The notes below the pieces were generated by a model. The model had not been told where the DNA came from. It searched no databases and saw only the letters and a program-made list of their open reading frames with translations. A stretch of DNA of 64,000 bases from Caulobacter sp. (GTDB lineage Bacteria; Pseudomonadota; Alphaproteobacteria; Caulobacterales; Caulobacteraceae), in the NCBI GenBank assembly GCA_030680355.1, contig JAUXVF010000028.1, positions 236,321 through 300,320 of the forward strand, given 5' to 3'. A program made the translations under genes and the position numbers. Positions 35,413 through 46,838 of this stretch are shown here, piece after piece; the first letter of the stretch is position 1; the number at the start of each line of letters is the position of its first letter.

Positions 35413-35732
35413 AGAAACACATCCTCGCCTGGGCCGGGATCGCCGTGATCTCGCTGGCGGCCAGGTCGGGGGCTTTAGCCCAGACCGAAGAGGCCCCGCC
35501 GGCCCCGATCAAGCACCTCGCCAAATGCCCCGACAACGTCGGCGACTACATCGACAGCGATGCGACCGCCCCGTTCGTCAAGAAATGCCTCGGCGCACCC
35601 ACGACGGAAAACCACAATCCGGACGGCCGGTTTGTCTATCTCTACTCGCTGCAGGGCGGGAAACTGACGCTCACCTTCCTGTTCGCGAGCGACGGGTCGA
35701 TGATCAGGCTGCGCGCCTACAAGACGAACTGA
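35409..35732 (+). CDS. Small secreted hypothetical protein
   Basis: 107-residue protein with signal peptide (MKKHILAWAGIAVISLAARSGALA) and a mature domain resembling small SmpA/OmlA-like proteins: CLGAPTTENHNPDGRFVYLYSL with two cysteines (CPDN, KCLG). The start overlaps the glycosylase stop (ATGA), so it is translationally coupled. The similarity to SmpA/OmlA is weak. Confidence 0.75.
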   Translation: MKKHILAWAGIAVISLAARSGALAQTEEAPPAPIKHLAKCPDNVGDYIDSDATAPFVKKCLGAPTTENHNPDGRFVYLYSLQGGKLTLTFLFASDGSMIRLRAYKTN

Positions 35733-35852
35733 CCGGGTCCCGCCGAGCGTCCGTCCGGCGAGGCGCTTAAAGCGAATGTTCACAACCGTGGGCGGAAATA
35801 GGCGCAAGCGCTCCCTCGAAGCCGGAGCGATGGCGCAACCTGGGGTCCGGGA

Positions 35853-38063
<2,211 letters not shown>

Positions 38064-38075
38064 CAGTCCAGCCGA

Positions 38076-39176
38076 TCAGGTCGGGATCGTCTCCTCCTCG
38101 GCCACGAAACCCTTCCAGCCGCTCATGTAGTTGAGGAAGGCGTCGCCCAGGCCCTCCCGGCTCAGGTGCTCGCGGGTGACCGGCAGCGGCAGGGGTTTGA
38201 AGTCCGGGTCGGCCTGGACCTTCAGCGGCCAGTCGTGATGCAGGATGGCGGCGCGGCCGAGCAGGACGAAGTCGCAGCCCTGCTCCAGACACCACAGCGC
38301 ATCGGCGGGCGTCATCACCTTGCCGGCGGCGCCCAGGCGCACGTCGCCGCGGTCGAGGGCGGTGAACACGCTCATCAGGCTCTGGCCGGCGAAGGCCTCG
38401 TCCATCGGCGTCTTGCGGACATCCCACAGCGACATGTCGAGATAGTCGATGGCCTTGTCGGTCATCAGCCGCTGGGCCAGGTCGCGGGTTTCGGCCAGGT
38501 CGATGCCGAACCGTTCGGGCGACAGCCGCAGACCGATCTGGAAGTCCGGCCCGCACTGCGCGCGGACCCCGGCCAGGATTTCGACCACCAGCCGCGCCCG
38601 GTTCTCCGGCGAGCCGCCCCACTGGTCGGTGCGCTGGTTGACCTCGGGACTGAGGAACTGGCTCAGCACATAGCCGTGGGCGCCGTGAATCTCGACGCCG
38701 TCGAAGCCGGCCGTCTTCGCCCGCACGGCGGCGGTGATGAAGTCGTCGCGCAGCTGCTCGACCTCCCCGGCGGACAGGGCCCGGGCGCCGAATTCTTCAT
38801 TGTCGGACGGGCAGACCGGCGGCTCGCCGATGATCGCCGCCGGCGAGCGCATGCCGGCGTGATGCAGCTGGATCACCGCGAGACTGTCCTGCGCCTTGAT
38901 GGCGGCGGCCAGGCGGGTCAGGCCCGGCAGATGGTCATCGGACCAGACGCCCATCTGGCCAGGAAAGCCCTGGCCGATGCGCTGGACGTGCGAGGCGCAG
39001 GTCATGGTCAGGCCAAAGCCGCCCTTGGCCCGCATGGTCAGCCAGCGGAACTCGTCGTCGGACATCGTCCCGTCGACATGGCTCTGCAGGTTGGTCAGCG
39101 GCGCCAGCATCAGGCGGTTCTTCATCGCCGGGCCATGGGCGAAGGTCAGGGGGGCGAACAGGGCGGAAACGGACAT
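38076..39176 (-). CDS. NADH:flavin oxidoreductase (old yellow enzyme family)
   Basis: 366-residue FMN-dependent TIM barrel. Family features are FAHGPAMKNRLMLAPLTN at the N-terminus, QLHHAGMRS, the active-site segment DGVEIHGAHGYVLSQFLSP (substrate-binding His) and FVLLGRAAI. Reduces activated C=C bonds of unknown substrates. It starts 6 bases after the ABC permease gene and probably belongs to that operon. Confidence 0.92.
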   Translation of the reverse strand: MSVSALFAPLTFAHGPAMKNRLMLAPLTNLQSHVDGTMSDDEFRWLTMRAKGGFGLTMTCASHVQRIGQGFPGQMGVWSDDHLPGLTRLAAAIKAQDSLAVIQLHHAGMRSPAAIIGEPPVCPSDNEEFGARALSAGEVEQLRDDFITAAVRAKTAGFDGVEIHGAHGYVLSQFLSPEVNQRTDQWGGSPENRARLVVEILAGVRAQCGPDFQIGLRLSPERFGIDLAETRDLAQRLMTDKAIDYLDMSLWDVRKTPMDEAFAGQSLMSVFTALDRGDVRLGAAGKVMTPADALWCLEQGCDFVLLGRAAILHHDWPLKVQADPDFKPLPLPVTREHLSREGLGDAFLNYMSGWKGFVAEEETIPT

Positions 39177-39182
39177 ACGGAA

Positions 39183-39944
39183 TCAGGCTTTCATCTTGTA
39201 GCCGGTGGCGAACAACCAGCGGATGGCGATAAGGCAGGCGACCATGAAGCCGACCGTAGCAGCCAGGCTGACGCCGATGTTGACGTCGGCCTTGCCGTAG
39301 AAGGCCCAGCGGAAACCGCTGATCAGATAGACCACCGGGTTGAACAGGGTGATTTTCTGCCAGATCGGCGGCAGCATGCTGATCGAATAGAAGCTGCCGC
39401 CCAGGAAGGTCAGCGGCGTGATGATCAGGGTCGGTACGATCTGCAGCTTCTGGAAGTCGTCGGCCCACAGGCCGATGATGAAGCCGAACAGGCTGAAGGT
39501 CACCGCCGTCAGCACCAGAAAGCCGAACATCCAGAACGGGTGGACGATCTCGAACGGCACGAACAGCCGCGCCACGGCCAGGATCAGCAGGCCCAGCAGC
39601 ACCGACTTGGTCGTCGACGCCCCGACATAGCCGATCACCGTCTCCAGCCAGGACACCGGCGAGGACAGCAGCTCGTAGATCGTCCCCGACCATTTGGGCA
39701 TGTAGATGCCGAAACTGGCGTTGGAGATGCTCTCGGTCAGGATCGACAGCATGATCAGGCCGGGCACGATGAAGGCGCCGTAGCTGACCCCGTCGATGGC
39801 GGTCATGCGGCTGCCGATGGCCGAACCGAAGACCACGAAATACAGCGACGTCGAGATCACCGGCGCCAGGATGGACTGCATCAGGGTGCGGAACCAGCGC
39901 GACAGCTCGAAACGATAGATGGCGCGAATGCCGTGGATGTTCAT
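39183..39944 (-). CDS. ABC-2 type transporter permease
   Basis: 253-residue membrane protein with six predicted helices and the ABC-2 family pattern: [20 protein letters not shown], then [19 protein letters not shown]. Works with the ATPase encoded immediately upstream (one-base TGATG overlap at 39944). Exported substrate unknown. The ATG at 39944 is chosen from the overlap; the much longer open frame upstream is antisense-like sequence of the ATPase gene in another frame. Confidence 0.92.
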   Translation of the reverse strand: MNIHGIRAIYRFELSRWFRTLMQSILAPVISTSLYFVVFGSAIGSRMTAIDGVSYGAFIVPGLIMLSILTESISNASFGIYMPKWSGTIYELLSSPVSWLETVIGYVGASTTKSVLLGLLILAVARLFVPFEIVHPFWMFGFLVLTAVTFSLFGFIIGLWADDFQKLQIVPTLIITPLTFLGGSFYSISMLPPIWQKITLFNPVVYLISGFRWAFYGKADVNIGVSLAATVGFMVACLIAIRWLFATGYKMKA

Positions 39945-40867
39945 CACTTCGCCTTCACCAGATTGACGAAGATCTCTTCCAGCGAGCTCTCTTCGGTGCG
40001 CAGGTCCTTGAAGTCGACCCCCTGTTCGCCCAACCGCTTGAGCAGGTCGGCGATGCCGGTCTCCTCGCTCTGGGCGTCGAAACTGTAGACCAGCTCGGCG
40101 CCGTCGGCCGACAGTTCGAGCGGCTCGCCGGCCAGGGCGGCGGGGATGGCCGCCAGCGGCTCGCGCAGCTGCAGGGTCAGCTGCTTCTTGCCGAGCTTGC
40201 GCATCAGCACGTCCTTGTCCTCGACCAGGACCAGCTCGCCCTTGTTGATCACCCCGATGCGGTCGGCCATTTCCTCGGCCTCCTCGATGTAGTGGGTGGT
40301 CAGGATGATGGTCACGCCGCTGTCGCGCAGAGCCCGGACCATCAGCCACATGTCCCGCCTCAGCTCGACATCGACCCCGGCCGACGGCTCGTCGAGGAAC
40401 AGGATGCGGGGTTCGTGGCTCAGGGCCTTGGCGATCATCACCCGACGCTTCATGCCGCCCGACAGGGTTCTGAGCTTGTTGTCCTTCTTGTCCCACAGGG
40501 ACAGGTCGCGAAGAATCTTCTCGATATAGGCGGGGTTGGGCGACTTGCCGAACAGGCCGCGGCTGAACTTGACCGTGGCGAGAACCGTCTCGAAGGAGTC
40601 GGTCGTCAGCTCCTGCGGCACCAGGCCGATCTTGGTCCGGGCGGCCCGGTAGTCGCGGACGATGTCATGGCCGTCGGCGATGACGGTGCCCGACGTCGCG
40701 TTGACCAGGCCGCAGATGATCCCGATCAGGGTCGTCTTGCCCGCCCCGTTGGGGCCGAGCAGGGCGAAAATCTCACCCTTGCGAATGTCCAGATCGACGC
40801 CCTTGAGGGCCTGGAACCCGCCGGCATAGGTCTTCGATAGCCCTGAAACGGAAATGATCGGCTGCAC
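39944..40867 (-). CDS. ABC transporter ATP-binding protein (ABC-2 type)
   Basis: 307-residue ATPase. Walker [10 protein letters not shown] at 38-46, signature LSGGMKRR, Walker [13 protein letters not shown], and the H-loop [14 protein letters not shown] are intact. The CcmA/NodI-like C-terminal domain is present. Operon: ATPase, permease, old yellow enzyme. Confidence 0.94.
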   Translation of the reverse strand: MQPIISVSGLSKTYAGGFQALKGVDLDIRKGEIFALLGPNGAGKTTLIGIICGLVNATSGTVIADGHDIVRDYRAARTKIGLVPQELTTDSFETVLATVKFSRGLFGKSPNPAYIEKILRDLSLWDKKDNKLRTLSGGMKRRVMIAKALSHEPRILFLDEPSAGVDVELRRDMWLMVRALRDSGVTIILTTHYIEEAEEMADRIGVINKGELVLVEDKDVLMRKLGKKQLTLQLREPLAAIPAALAGEPLELSADGAELVYSFDAQSEETGIADLLKRLGEQGVDFKDLRTEESSLEEIFVNLVKAK

Positions 40868-41038
40868 TGAGGTCCCCGGATTGATCAGCTGGCGCCGTTG
40901 ATCCCCACGGGGTGGCCGACAGTCAGCGTCTAAATGGGCAACCGAAAGCAGCGAGGCAAGACGTTGTCCGATTCAAACTAATCTCCTTGGCAGCCTCGGC
41001 ACACTCGGATAACGAGAATATTCGAAGGCGGGGGCCCC

Positions 41039-41710
41039 ATGCGAAATTGTCTTGTTTTTGGGGCGGCTCTGCCGCTGGTTTTGTGGTGCGCGTCGTCACA
41101 GGCGCGGGAAGCCGAGCCAGCGGCCGCACCCGCGGCAATCGCGGTGGCCATCGCGCCGGCTGTTTGCTGCACGGCCGCCAACGGCACCCTGATCGAGCTG
41201 GAAGTCGTCTCAATGTTGAGCACGAGGTTGCTCAGCCGCGGCGACGAGTTCGACATCCGGCTGGCCGAGCCGCTGGTGGTTGACGGCAGGACCCTCCTGC
41301 CAAAGGGAGCCATGGGCAAGGGCCAGGTCGTCCACACCGCCAAGTCGGCGTTCGGCGGCAAGCCTGGTGAATTGATCCTGGCTGCCCGGTTTCTGCAGTT
41401 TGGCGACACCCGCATTCCGCTCAAGGCGTTGAAGCTCGGTCGGGCGGGGCAGGACAACGCCACCCTGGCGATGGCCGCCTCAATGGTCACGCCGCTGGCC
41501 TTCTTCATTTCGGGAGGCGAGGTCGAAATCCCGCCCGGCACCCGCGCCCACGCCAAACTGGCCGCCGATCTGACATTGACGCCGCTCCCGCGCGATCCGG
41601 CCCTGGTGTCCGCACCTCCTTCCCCGCCCGGGTCTGGTCTCGTGGCGCCGATTTCCGCAGCCGTCACGCCGACGGACACGCCGCAAGCTTCTGGAAAGGA
41701 ACCTGACTGA
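41039..41710 (+). CDS. Secreted hypothetical protein
   Basis: 223-residue protein with a signal peptide (MRNCLVFGAALPLVLWCASSQA). The mature part has a core of beta-strands (GDEFDIRLAEPLVVDGRTLLPKG, then KGQVVHTAKSAFGGKPGELILAAR) resembling the SAF-like or TrbI/VirB10-like fold seen in surface proteins, and a Pro-rich tail. Its stop is one base from the start of the next gene, which also encodes a secreted protein, so the pair is an operon. No confident family. Confidence 0.75.
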   Translation: MRNCLVFGAALPLVLWCASSQAREAEPAAAPAAIAVAIAPAVCCTAANGTLIELEVVSMLSTRLLSRGDEFDIRLAEPLVVDGRTLLPKGAMGKGQVVHTAKSAFGGKPGELILAARFLQFGDTRIPLKALKLGRAGQDNATLAMAASMVTPLAFFISGGEVEIPPGTRAHAKLAADLTLTPLPRDPALVSAPPSPPGSGLVAPISAAVTPTDTPQASGKEPD

Positions 41711-41711
41711 C

Positions 41712-42278
41712 ATGCGTAACACTTGCCGCGCCGCCGCCCTGGGCATCTTGATGCTGGGCGCTTCGGCCCTTGCCTTCCAGGCCTCGGCCCAGGACGTTGC
41801 ACCTCAAACCGAGACCGCACCCGCCGACGCTTCGCCGGCGGTGCCCGTACAGGCCGAAGCGGCGCCCGCCGAGGTCGCTCCGGTCGCGGTCGCTCCGGCC
41901 GTCCGTTTCTCACCCGGCGAATTGGGCAAGCCCGCTCCCGGCAAGGGCCAGGTGGTGTTTTTCCGCCAGTCGAAATTGATGGGCGCGGCGTTGAGCTTCA
42001 AGGTTCGCGAAAACGGCGCGGAGTTGGGCAAACTGAGCAACGGCGTCTATTTCGTGCTCGATATGGACCCCGGCCTGCATGAGTTCGAGGTCCATTCCGA
42101 GGCCAAGGACGTGACGCCGATCGAGGTTGAGGAAGGCGAAGTCAGCTATCTGGTGTTCGGGCTTTCCATCGGTGTCCTGGCCGGCCGACCCAATCTCAGC
42201 CCGTCGACGAAGGAAGTTTTCGACCCGCTGGAAATCAAGATGAAGCCGTCCACGTGGTCGCCCGCGGCGGCAAAATAG
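41712..42278 (+). CDS. DUF2846-like secreted protein
   Basis: 188-residue protein: signal peptide (MRNTCRAAALGILMLGASALAFQASA), a Pro/Ala-rich linker to about 70, then a DUF2846-like domain with GKGQVVFFRQSKLMGAALSF, LSNGVYFVLDMDPGLHEFEV and VEEGEVSYL. The paired secreted gene shares the same GKGQVV turn. Function unknown. A T-rich terminator follows. Confidence 0.8.
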   Translation: MRNTCRAAALGILMLGASALAFQASAQDVAPQTETAPADASPAVPVQAEAAPAEVAPVAVAPAVRFSPGELGKPAPGKGQVVFFRQSKLMGAALSFKVRENGAELGKLSNGVYFVLDMDPGLHEFEVHSEAKDVTPIEVEEGEVSYLVFGLSIGVLAGRPNLSPSTKEVFDPLEIKMKPSTWSPAAAK

Positions 42279-42300
42279 CTGACAGTTGGCATCGTCGATG

Positions 42301-42333
42301 AAAAGGGGTCGCTTTGGCGGTCCCTTTTTTTTT
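42301..42333 (+). terminator. Terminator after secreted pair
   Basis: AAAAGGG (42301-42307) pairs with CCCTTTT (42322-42328) with a partly paired interior, and nine Ts follow (42325-42333). Confidence 0.8.
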
Positions 42334-42429
42334 GCCGGCGGTCGAATTGAACCAGATCGAAGCCCCGGCGTTCTGGTCCGGACGATTGTGTGACAAGATG
42401 GCGTCGCTCGACGTCATCCCGGGGGGACC

Positions 42430-43083
42430 ATGATCGAGATCACGACACTTTCCGAGCTGACCATCGACGGCAAACTGTCCCTGGGGCCGGCCGTCTCCAG
42501 CAAGGAACTGTTCCTCTACTCGACCGATGAGCTGAAGGCCTGGTTTCACAGCCAGAGGGCCGCCAGCGACGCCATCATGGTCGGCGCCAACACCGTCCGC
42601 ACCGACGACCCGGAGCTGACCGTGCGCCATGTGAAGGGCGCCAACCCCCTGAGGGTCATTCCCTATTCCGACGGGTTGGTGCCGCCGGGCTCGAACCTGC
42701 TCAACGACGGCGTGCCGACCCTGGTGGCGGTGACCGAGCGCGCGTCGCCGGAGGCCATCGCCGCCCTCGAGGCCCGCGCCCACGTCGAGGTGGTGATCTG
42801 CGGCGAGGACCGGGTCGATCTGGTCGCGCTGATGGCCGTTCTCGAGGCGCGCGGCGTCAAACGCATGATCGTCGAGGGCGGCAGCGAACTTCTGTCCAGC
42901 CTGTTCGGGGCCGGGCTGGTCTCGCGCATCATCATCAAACATATCCCGATCATCGCCGGCAGCCCCGACGCCCCGACCTACCTCAACGGCTCGACGCTGG
43001 CCCTGTCGCGCTGGCGACTGGAGGACTGGTTCATCAAGGGCGGCGTCGGGGTGTCGATCTACCGCCCGGCGGAGCTGGCCTGA
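42430..43083 (+). CDS. RibD C-terminal-like (dihydrofolate reductase fold) reductase
   Basis: 217-residue NAD(P)H-dependent reductase domain of the RibD_C family (DHFR-like fold). Typical segments are the SDAIMVGANTVRTDDPELTVR substrate/NADPH loop and MIVEGGSELLSSLFGAGLVS. The deaminase half of bifunctional RibD is absent, so this is a stand-alone reductase and may work on a compound other than the riboflavin intermediate. First gene of a four-gene coupled operon; ATG 42430 follows GGGGGGA. Confidence 0.85.
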   Translation: MIEITTLSELTIDGKLSLGPAVSSKELFLYSTDELKAWFHSQRAASDAIMVGANTVRTDDPELTVRHVKGANPLRVIPYSDGLVPPGSNLLNDGVPTLVAVTERASPEAIAALEARAHVEVVICGEDRVDLVALMAVLEARGVKRMIVEGGSELLSSLFGAGLVSRIIIKHIPIIAGSPDAPTYLNGSTLALSRWRLEDWFIKGGVGVSIYRPAELA

Positions 43084-43084
43084 C

Positions 43085-44233
43085 ATGGTCGAGTCGGCGA
43101 CCAACCCACCGCCGGCGGTGTTCGACGCCTGGATCGATCCCCTGCCAGACGACGCCGACGACGCCCTGGCGATCCATGTCAAACATCAGACGCTGCTGCG
43201 CGCCTACCAGGCCCGGTATGTGGTTCTGCCCAGCGAGACGCCGACGGGCTCGATCCTCGACCATTTCGCCCGCCACTATGATGAGGACCGGCTGCAGCGG
43301 CTTGGCGCGCTCAAGCCCGGCCTGGAAGCCGAACTGATCGCCCCGCTGCAGGCCGCCGCCCGCGCCGCCTCGGGCGATGGCGACGTGCTGGCCTATGTCG
43401 AGCGCTTGCTGCCGGAGCTGCGCGCGGCAGCCGGCGACGCCTTCCTCGAAGCGCTGGTCGAAGCCCCCCAGCGCGAGCACCACTACCGCAATTTCCTGCT
43501 GCAATCCTCGGCCGACCTGCTGGCCGAAGCCTCGGCCTCGGCGCTGGGGATCATCGGCGAGTTCGGCCCGCCGCAGTCGGCCCTGTTCCGCATCCTGATC
43601 GACGAATTCGGCTTCGGCAGTCACGACCGCAAGCACAGCGTCCTGTACCGGGCGACGATGCGCTCCTTTGGACTGGTGGACGAGTACAACCACTATTCCC
43701 GGCTGTTCGACACCAACACCCTGGTCCTGCACAACGCCATCCACGGCCTGTTCCAGAACCCGCGCAACCTCTTCCAGCAGGTCGGCTTCCTGCTCTTCGC
43801 CGAAACCGCCTACCAGCGCTCGACCCTGTTTCATCAGCGGCATCTGAACCGCTTTCATCCCCAGGCCGACGCCCGCTATTTCGCCGAGCACGCCCATATC
43901 GACCTGCACCACACCCGCATGGTGGTCGAGGAGGTGGTCACGCCGCTGGTCGCCCGGTTCGGGCCGGAAATCGGGCGCGAGATCATCACCGGCGCCGAGC
44001 TGACCCGGGCGGTGTTCGCCCGCGCCGGCGCCGGCCAGCTGGCCCTGGTCGCCGCCTTCGACGCGGCGCCCTCCGCGGCTTTTGGCCTGGGCGATCACGG
44101 CGGCCCGGCGGTCACGCCCGGAGCCCGGGTCGCCGATGCCGCCGCCCGCGTGCAGATCGGCGCCATCGGTTCGGTCAGCGCCGGGGACTTCGCCCATTTC
44201 CCGGCTGGCGCCTTTGGTCGGGTGGCCGCCTGA
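43085..44233 (+). CDS. Haem-oxygenase-like di-iron enzyme
   Basis: 382-residue all-helical protein of the iron-containing redox enzyme family (Haem_oxygenas_2 / HDO superfamily). Likely metal ligands lie in IDEFGFGSHDRKHSVLY and ARYFAEHAHIDLHHTRM, which match the family E..H and YFxxHxxxDxxH patterns. Characterised relatives use O2 for N-oxygenation, decarboxylation or C-C cleavage in small-molecule biosynthesis. It begins 2 bases after the RibD-like gene and its TGA overlaps the Rieske ATG. Substrate unknown. Confidence 0.82.
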   Translation: MVESATNPPPAVFDAWIDPLPDDADDALAIHVKHQTLLRAYQARYVVLPSETPTGSILDHFARHYDEDRLQRLGALKPGLEAELIAPLQAAARAASGDGDVLAYVERLLPELRAAAGDAFLEALVEAPQREHHYRNFLLQSSADLLAEASASALGIIGEFGPPQSALFRILIDEFGFGSHDRKHSVLYRATMRSFGLVDEYNHYSRLFDTNTLVLHNAIHGLFQNPRNLFQQVGFLLFAETAYQRSTLFHQRHLNRFHPQADARYFAEHAHIDLHHTRMVVEEVVTPLVARFGPEIGREIITGAELTRAVFARAGAGQLALVAAFDAAPSAAFGLGDHGGPAVTPGARVADAAARVQIGAIGSVSAGDFAHFPAGAFGRVAA

Positions 44234-44493
44234 TGGCCGGCGCGGTCTGGATCGGGCGCGATCTGCCGCCGATCTACCGTCAGGGCGAGGCCTATTTCCT
44301 GCTCAGCGTCGACGATCAGCTGTATCTGGTGCGCAATGTCTGCCCGCATCGCGGCGGCCCCCTGAAGTTCGGCCATGTCGACGACCAGAACCGCATCGTC
44401 TGCCCGATGCATCACAACGCCTATCCGGTGGAGGTCCTGCTGGCCCAGCCGACAACCGTGAAGCTCAGCGAGGCGCCCCATGGCCAGACCTGA
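44233..44493 (+). CDS. Rieske-type [2Fe-2S] ferredoxin
   Basis: 86-residue stand-alone Rieske domain. Cluster ligands are Cys37-x-His39 (VCPHRGG) and Cys57-x2-His60 (VCPMHHN), 17 residues apart. At 86 residues it is slightly shorter than typical Rieske ferredoxins, losing the last strand. It probably delivers electrons to the di-iron enzyme encoded just upstream. Start overlaps the preceding stop (TGATG), and its end overlaps the next gene by 14 bases. Confidence 0.9.
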   Translation: MAGAVWIGRDLPPIYRQGEAYFLLSVDDQLYLVRNVCPHRGGPLKFGHVDDQNRIVCPMHHNAYPVEVLLAQPTTVKLSEAPHGQT

Positions 44494-45094
44494 TCGCCTG
44501 CTGCGTGTGATCAAGGAGGACGGCGGTGTGAAATGGGCCAATCTGGTCACGCTCAGCCGCATCGTGCTGGTCATTCCGATCACGGCCCTGCTCCTTCAGG
44601 GCCTGCAGACCCCGGCCCTGGGCCTCTATGTCCTGGCCGCCCTGACCGACGCCTTCGACGGCTGGCTGGCCCGGAGCAGCGGCCGCGCCTCGCGTTACGG
44701 GGCCCAGCTCGACGCGACGGTCGACAACCTGTTCTCGCTGGCCATTCTGATGTTCCTGCTGCTGACCTACCCCGGCCTGGCGGCCCGGCAGGGTCTGGCG
44801 CTGGCGGTGCTGTTCGGCGCGCCGCTGCTCTATCTGGTCGTGTCCTGGGCCCTGCGGCGGCGGCTGATGATGTTCCACTTCTGGTCGGCCAAGGTCGGCG
44901 GCTTCCTGCTGTTCTGCCTGTGGCCGATGATCGCCTTCACCGGCGCCGAGGGGCTGATCGCCCTGGTCGCGGCGGTGGTCGGATTCAGCCGGATCGAGCA
45001 GATTGTCTTCCTGATCCGCGGCGGCGAGGACCTCAACGCGCCCCACGGTTGGGCCGATGTCGCCGCGTCGGCGCCGGCGGCGGGCGCCCCGTAA
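44480..45094 (+). CDS. CDP-alcohol phosphatidyltransferase family protein
   Basis: 204-residue integral membrane enzyme. The motif D57-x2-D60-G-x2-A64-R65-x8-G74-x3-D78-x3-D82 is complete, so it should be active. Five to six helices predicted. The family joins a CDP-activated group to an alcohol in phospholipid synthesis; here the partner alcohol could be the product of the preceding three genes. Not similar enough to assign as PgsA, PssA or Pcs. Confidence 0.87.
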   Translation: MARPDRLLRVIKEDGGVKWANLVTLSRIVLVIPITALLLQGLQTPALGLYVLAALTDAFDGWLARSSGRASRYGAQLDATVDNLFSLAILMFLLLTYPGLAARQGLALAVLFGAPLLYLVVSWALRRRLMMFHFWSAKVGGFLLFCLWPMIAFTGAEGLIALVAAVVGFSRIEQIVFLIRGGEDLNAPHGWADVAASAPAAGAP

Positions 45095-45188
45095 CGCGCG
45101 AACCTGCTTCCCCTCACCCCCGACCCAGCGTAAACCGCACCCTAGATCGGGTAAGGGACCGCCCCGTCACAGGGGCGAGACAGACAGC

Positions 45189-46838
45189 ATGGCGGCGGGA
45201 CCGCGCGCGCTGATCGTGGCTCTGGCCATGATGGCGCTGGCGATCATTTCAGGCGGAACGGCCTGGGCGGGAAGCGCCGACGTGTTGTCGCCCATGGACG
45301 CGCGCGCCTGGCGCGAGGCCTTCGCCGCCACCGAGCGCGGCGATTTCGAAACCGCCGACGCCGCCCTGGCCCGGGTCAAGGACCGCTCGCTGGCCGGTCA
45401 CGTCGCCTTCGTCAAACTGATGCACCCGTCGGCCTACACGGCCAGCTACGACGACCTTTCCGGATGGCTGCAGACCTACGGCGACCTGCCCGGCGCCGAG
45501 CGCATCTACGCCCTGGCGGTCAAACGCAAACCGGCGGGCGCGGCTGAACCCAAGACGCCGGCCTTCATGGAGGTGTCGCGTATCTGGGCCCGGGTCGAAG
45601 GTGCGGCCGGACGGCCCGGCGGCCTTTCCGGTCCTGACCGCGCCAGAGCGGCGCGCGACGCCTACTATTCCGGCGACGCCCAGCGCGCCCTGGCCCTGGC
45701 CCCTGCGGCGGGCGAGCCCTGGGTGGCGGGTCTGGCGGCCTGGCGGCTGGCCCGGTTCGACGAAGCCCGCGCCTTCTTCCGCACCATCGCCCTCGACGCC
45801 GACGAGGATCCCTGGCTGCGCGCCGGCGGCGCCTTCTGGGCCGCGCGCGCCTCGACCATGCTCGGCGACGCCGATCAGGCGATGACCTTCCTGCATATGG
45901 CCGCCCGGGCGCCCGACACCTTCTATGGCATGGTCGCCAAGCGCAGCCTGGAGCTTCAGGGCGTCAAACTGGGCGCCGCGGACATGGACTGGCGGCCGGC
46001 CATGGCCGAGGCGATCAGCGAGTTTGGTCTGATCAGGGCCTCGACGACCCCGACTCTCCCCGCCGTCGACCGGTTCATCAAGACCGACGCCCGCGCTCAC
46101 CGGGCCGCGGCCCTTATGCAGGTCGACCGCGCCATCGAGGCCGGGCTCGAGCTGCGGGCCGGTCTGACCCTGGCCGACAACGACGCCGAACGCCGCCAGT
46201 GGCAGGCCCTGATCCTGGTGCTCAACGCCCCGATCACCACGGCCGCCGACACCTCGCCCAATTCCGTGCGCCGCGCGGTGGTGCGCAAACGGTTCGCCGA
46301 GAGCTACCCGACCCCGGACCTCTGGCCCGAAGGCGGCTTCACCCTCGACAAGGCCCTGGTCTACGCCCTGGTCTGGAAGGAAAGCCGGTTCAACGCCTTC
46401 GCCGTGTCCGGCGCGGGGGCGATGGGTCTGATGCAGGTGCGGCCCGTGGCCGCCGCCCGCGCGGCCGGCGACGACAAGCTGCTGGTCAACCCCATGCCGC
46501 TGATGGACGCGGCGACCAACCTTCGCATCGGCCAGGACTATTTCACCTGGCTGATGGAGCGGGCGCTGGGCGGCGGGCCGGAAAGCTACGACGTGCTCCG
46601 CGCCGTGGCCGCCTACAACGCCGGCGCCGGGACGGTGCTCAACACCATCAAGAAGGTCGGCGCCGACACCGACAGCCTGCTGCTGATCGAAAGCCTGCCG
46701 GCGCTCGAAACCCGCGACTATGTCGAGAAGGTGATGGTCGCCTACTGGACCTACAAGCGCGAGTTCGGCGGCGAGACCCACACCCTCGACGCCCTGGCCC
46801 GCGGCGAGCGGATCATCGACCTGCGTCTGGATCGTTGA
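45189..46838 (+). CDS. Soluble-type lytic transglycosylase
   Basis: 549-residue periplasmic murein enzyme: signal peptide (AIISGGTAWA), a helical superhelix like the U-domain of Slt70 (about 40-350) and a C-terminal SLT goose-lysozyme domain with catalytic Glu in LVWKESRFNAFAVS followed by GAMGLMQVRP and AYNAGAGTV. Cleaves peptidoglycan to 1,6-anhydromuropeptides. ATG 45189 has only a weak ribosome site; nearby alternatives lack the signal peptide. Confidence 0.9.
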   Translation: MAAGPRALIVALAMMALAIISGGTAWAGSADVLSPMDARAWREAFAATERGDFETADAALARVKDRSLAGHVAFVKLMHPSAYTASYDDLSGWLQTYGDLPGAERIYALAVKRKPAGAAEPKTPAFMEVSRIWARVEGAAGRPGGLSGPDRARAARDAYYSGDAQRALALAPAAGEPWVAGLAAWRLARFDEARAFFRTIALDADEDPWLRAGGAFWAARASTMLGDADQAMTFLHMAARAPDTFYGMVAKRSLELQGVKLGAADMDWRPAMAEAISEFGLIRASTTPTLPAVDRFIKTDARAHRAAALMQVDRAIEAGLELRAGLTLADNDAERRQWQALILVLNAPITTAADTSPNSVRRAVVRKRFAESYPTPDLWPEGGFTLDKALVYALVWKESRFNAFAVSGAGAMGLMQVRPVAAARAAGDDKLLVNPMPLMDAATNLRIGQDYFTWLMERALGGGPESYDVLRAVAAYNAGAGTVLNTIKKVGADTDSLLLIESLPALETRDYVEKVMVAYWTYKREFGGETHTLDALARGERIIDLRLDR

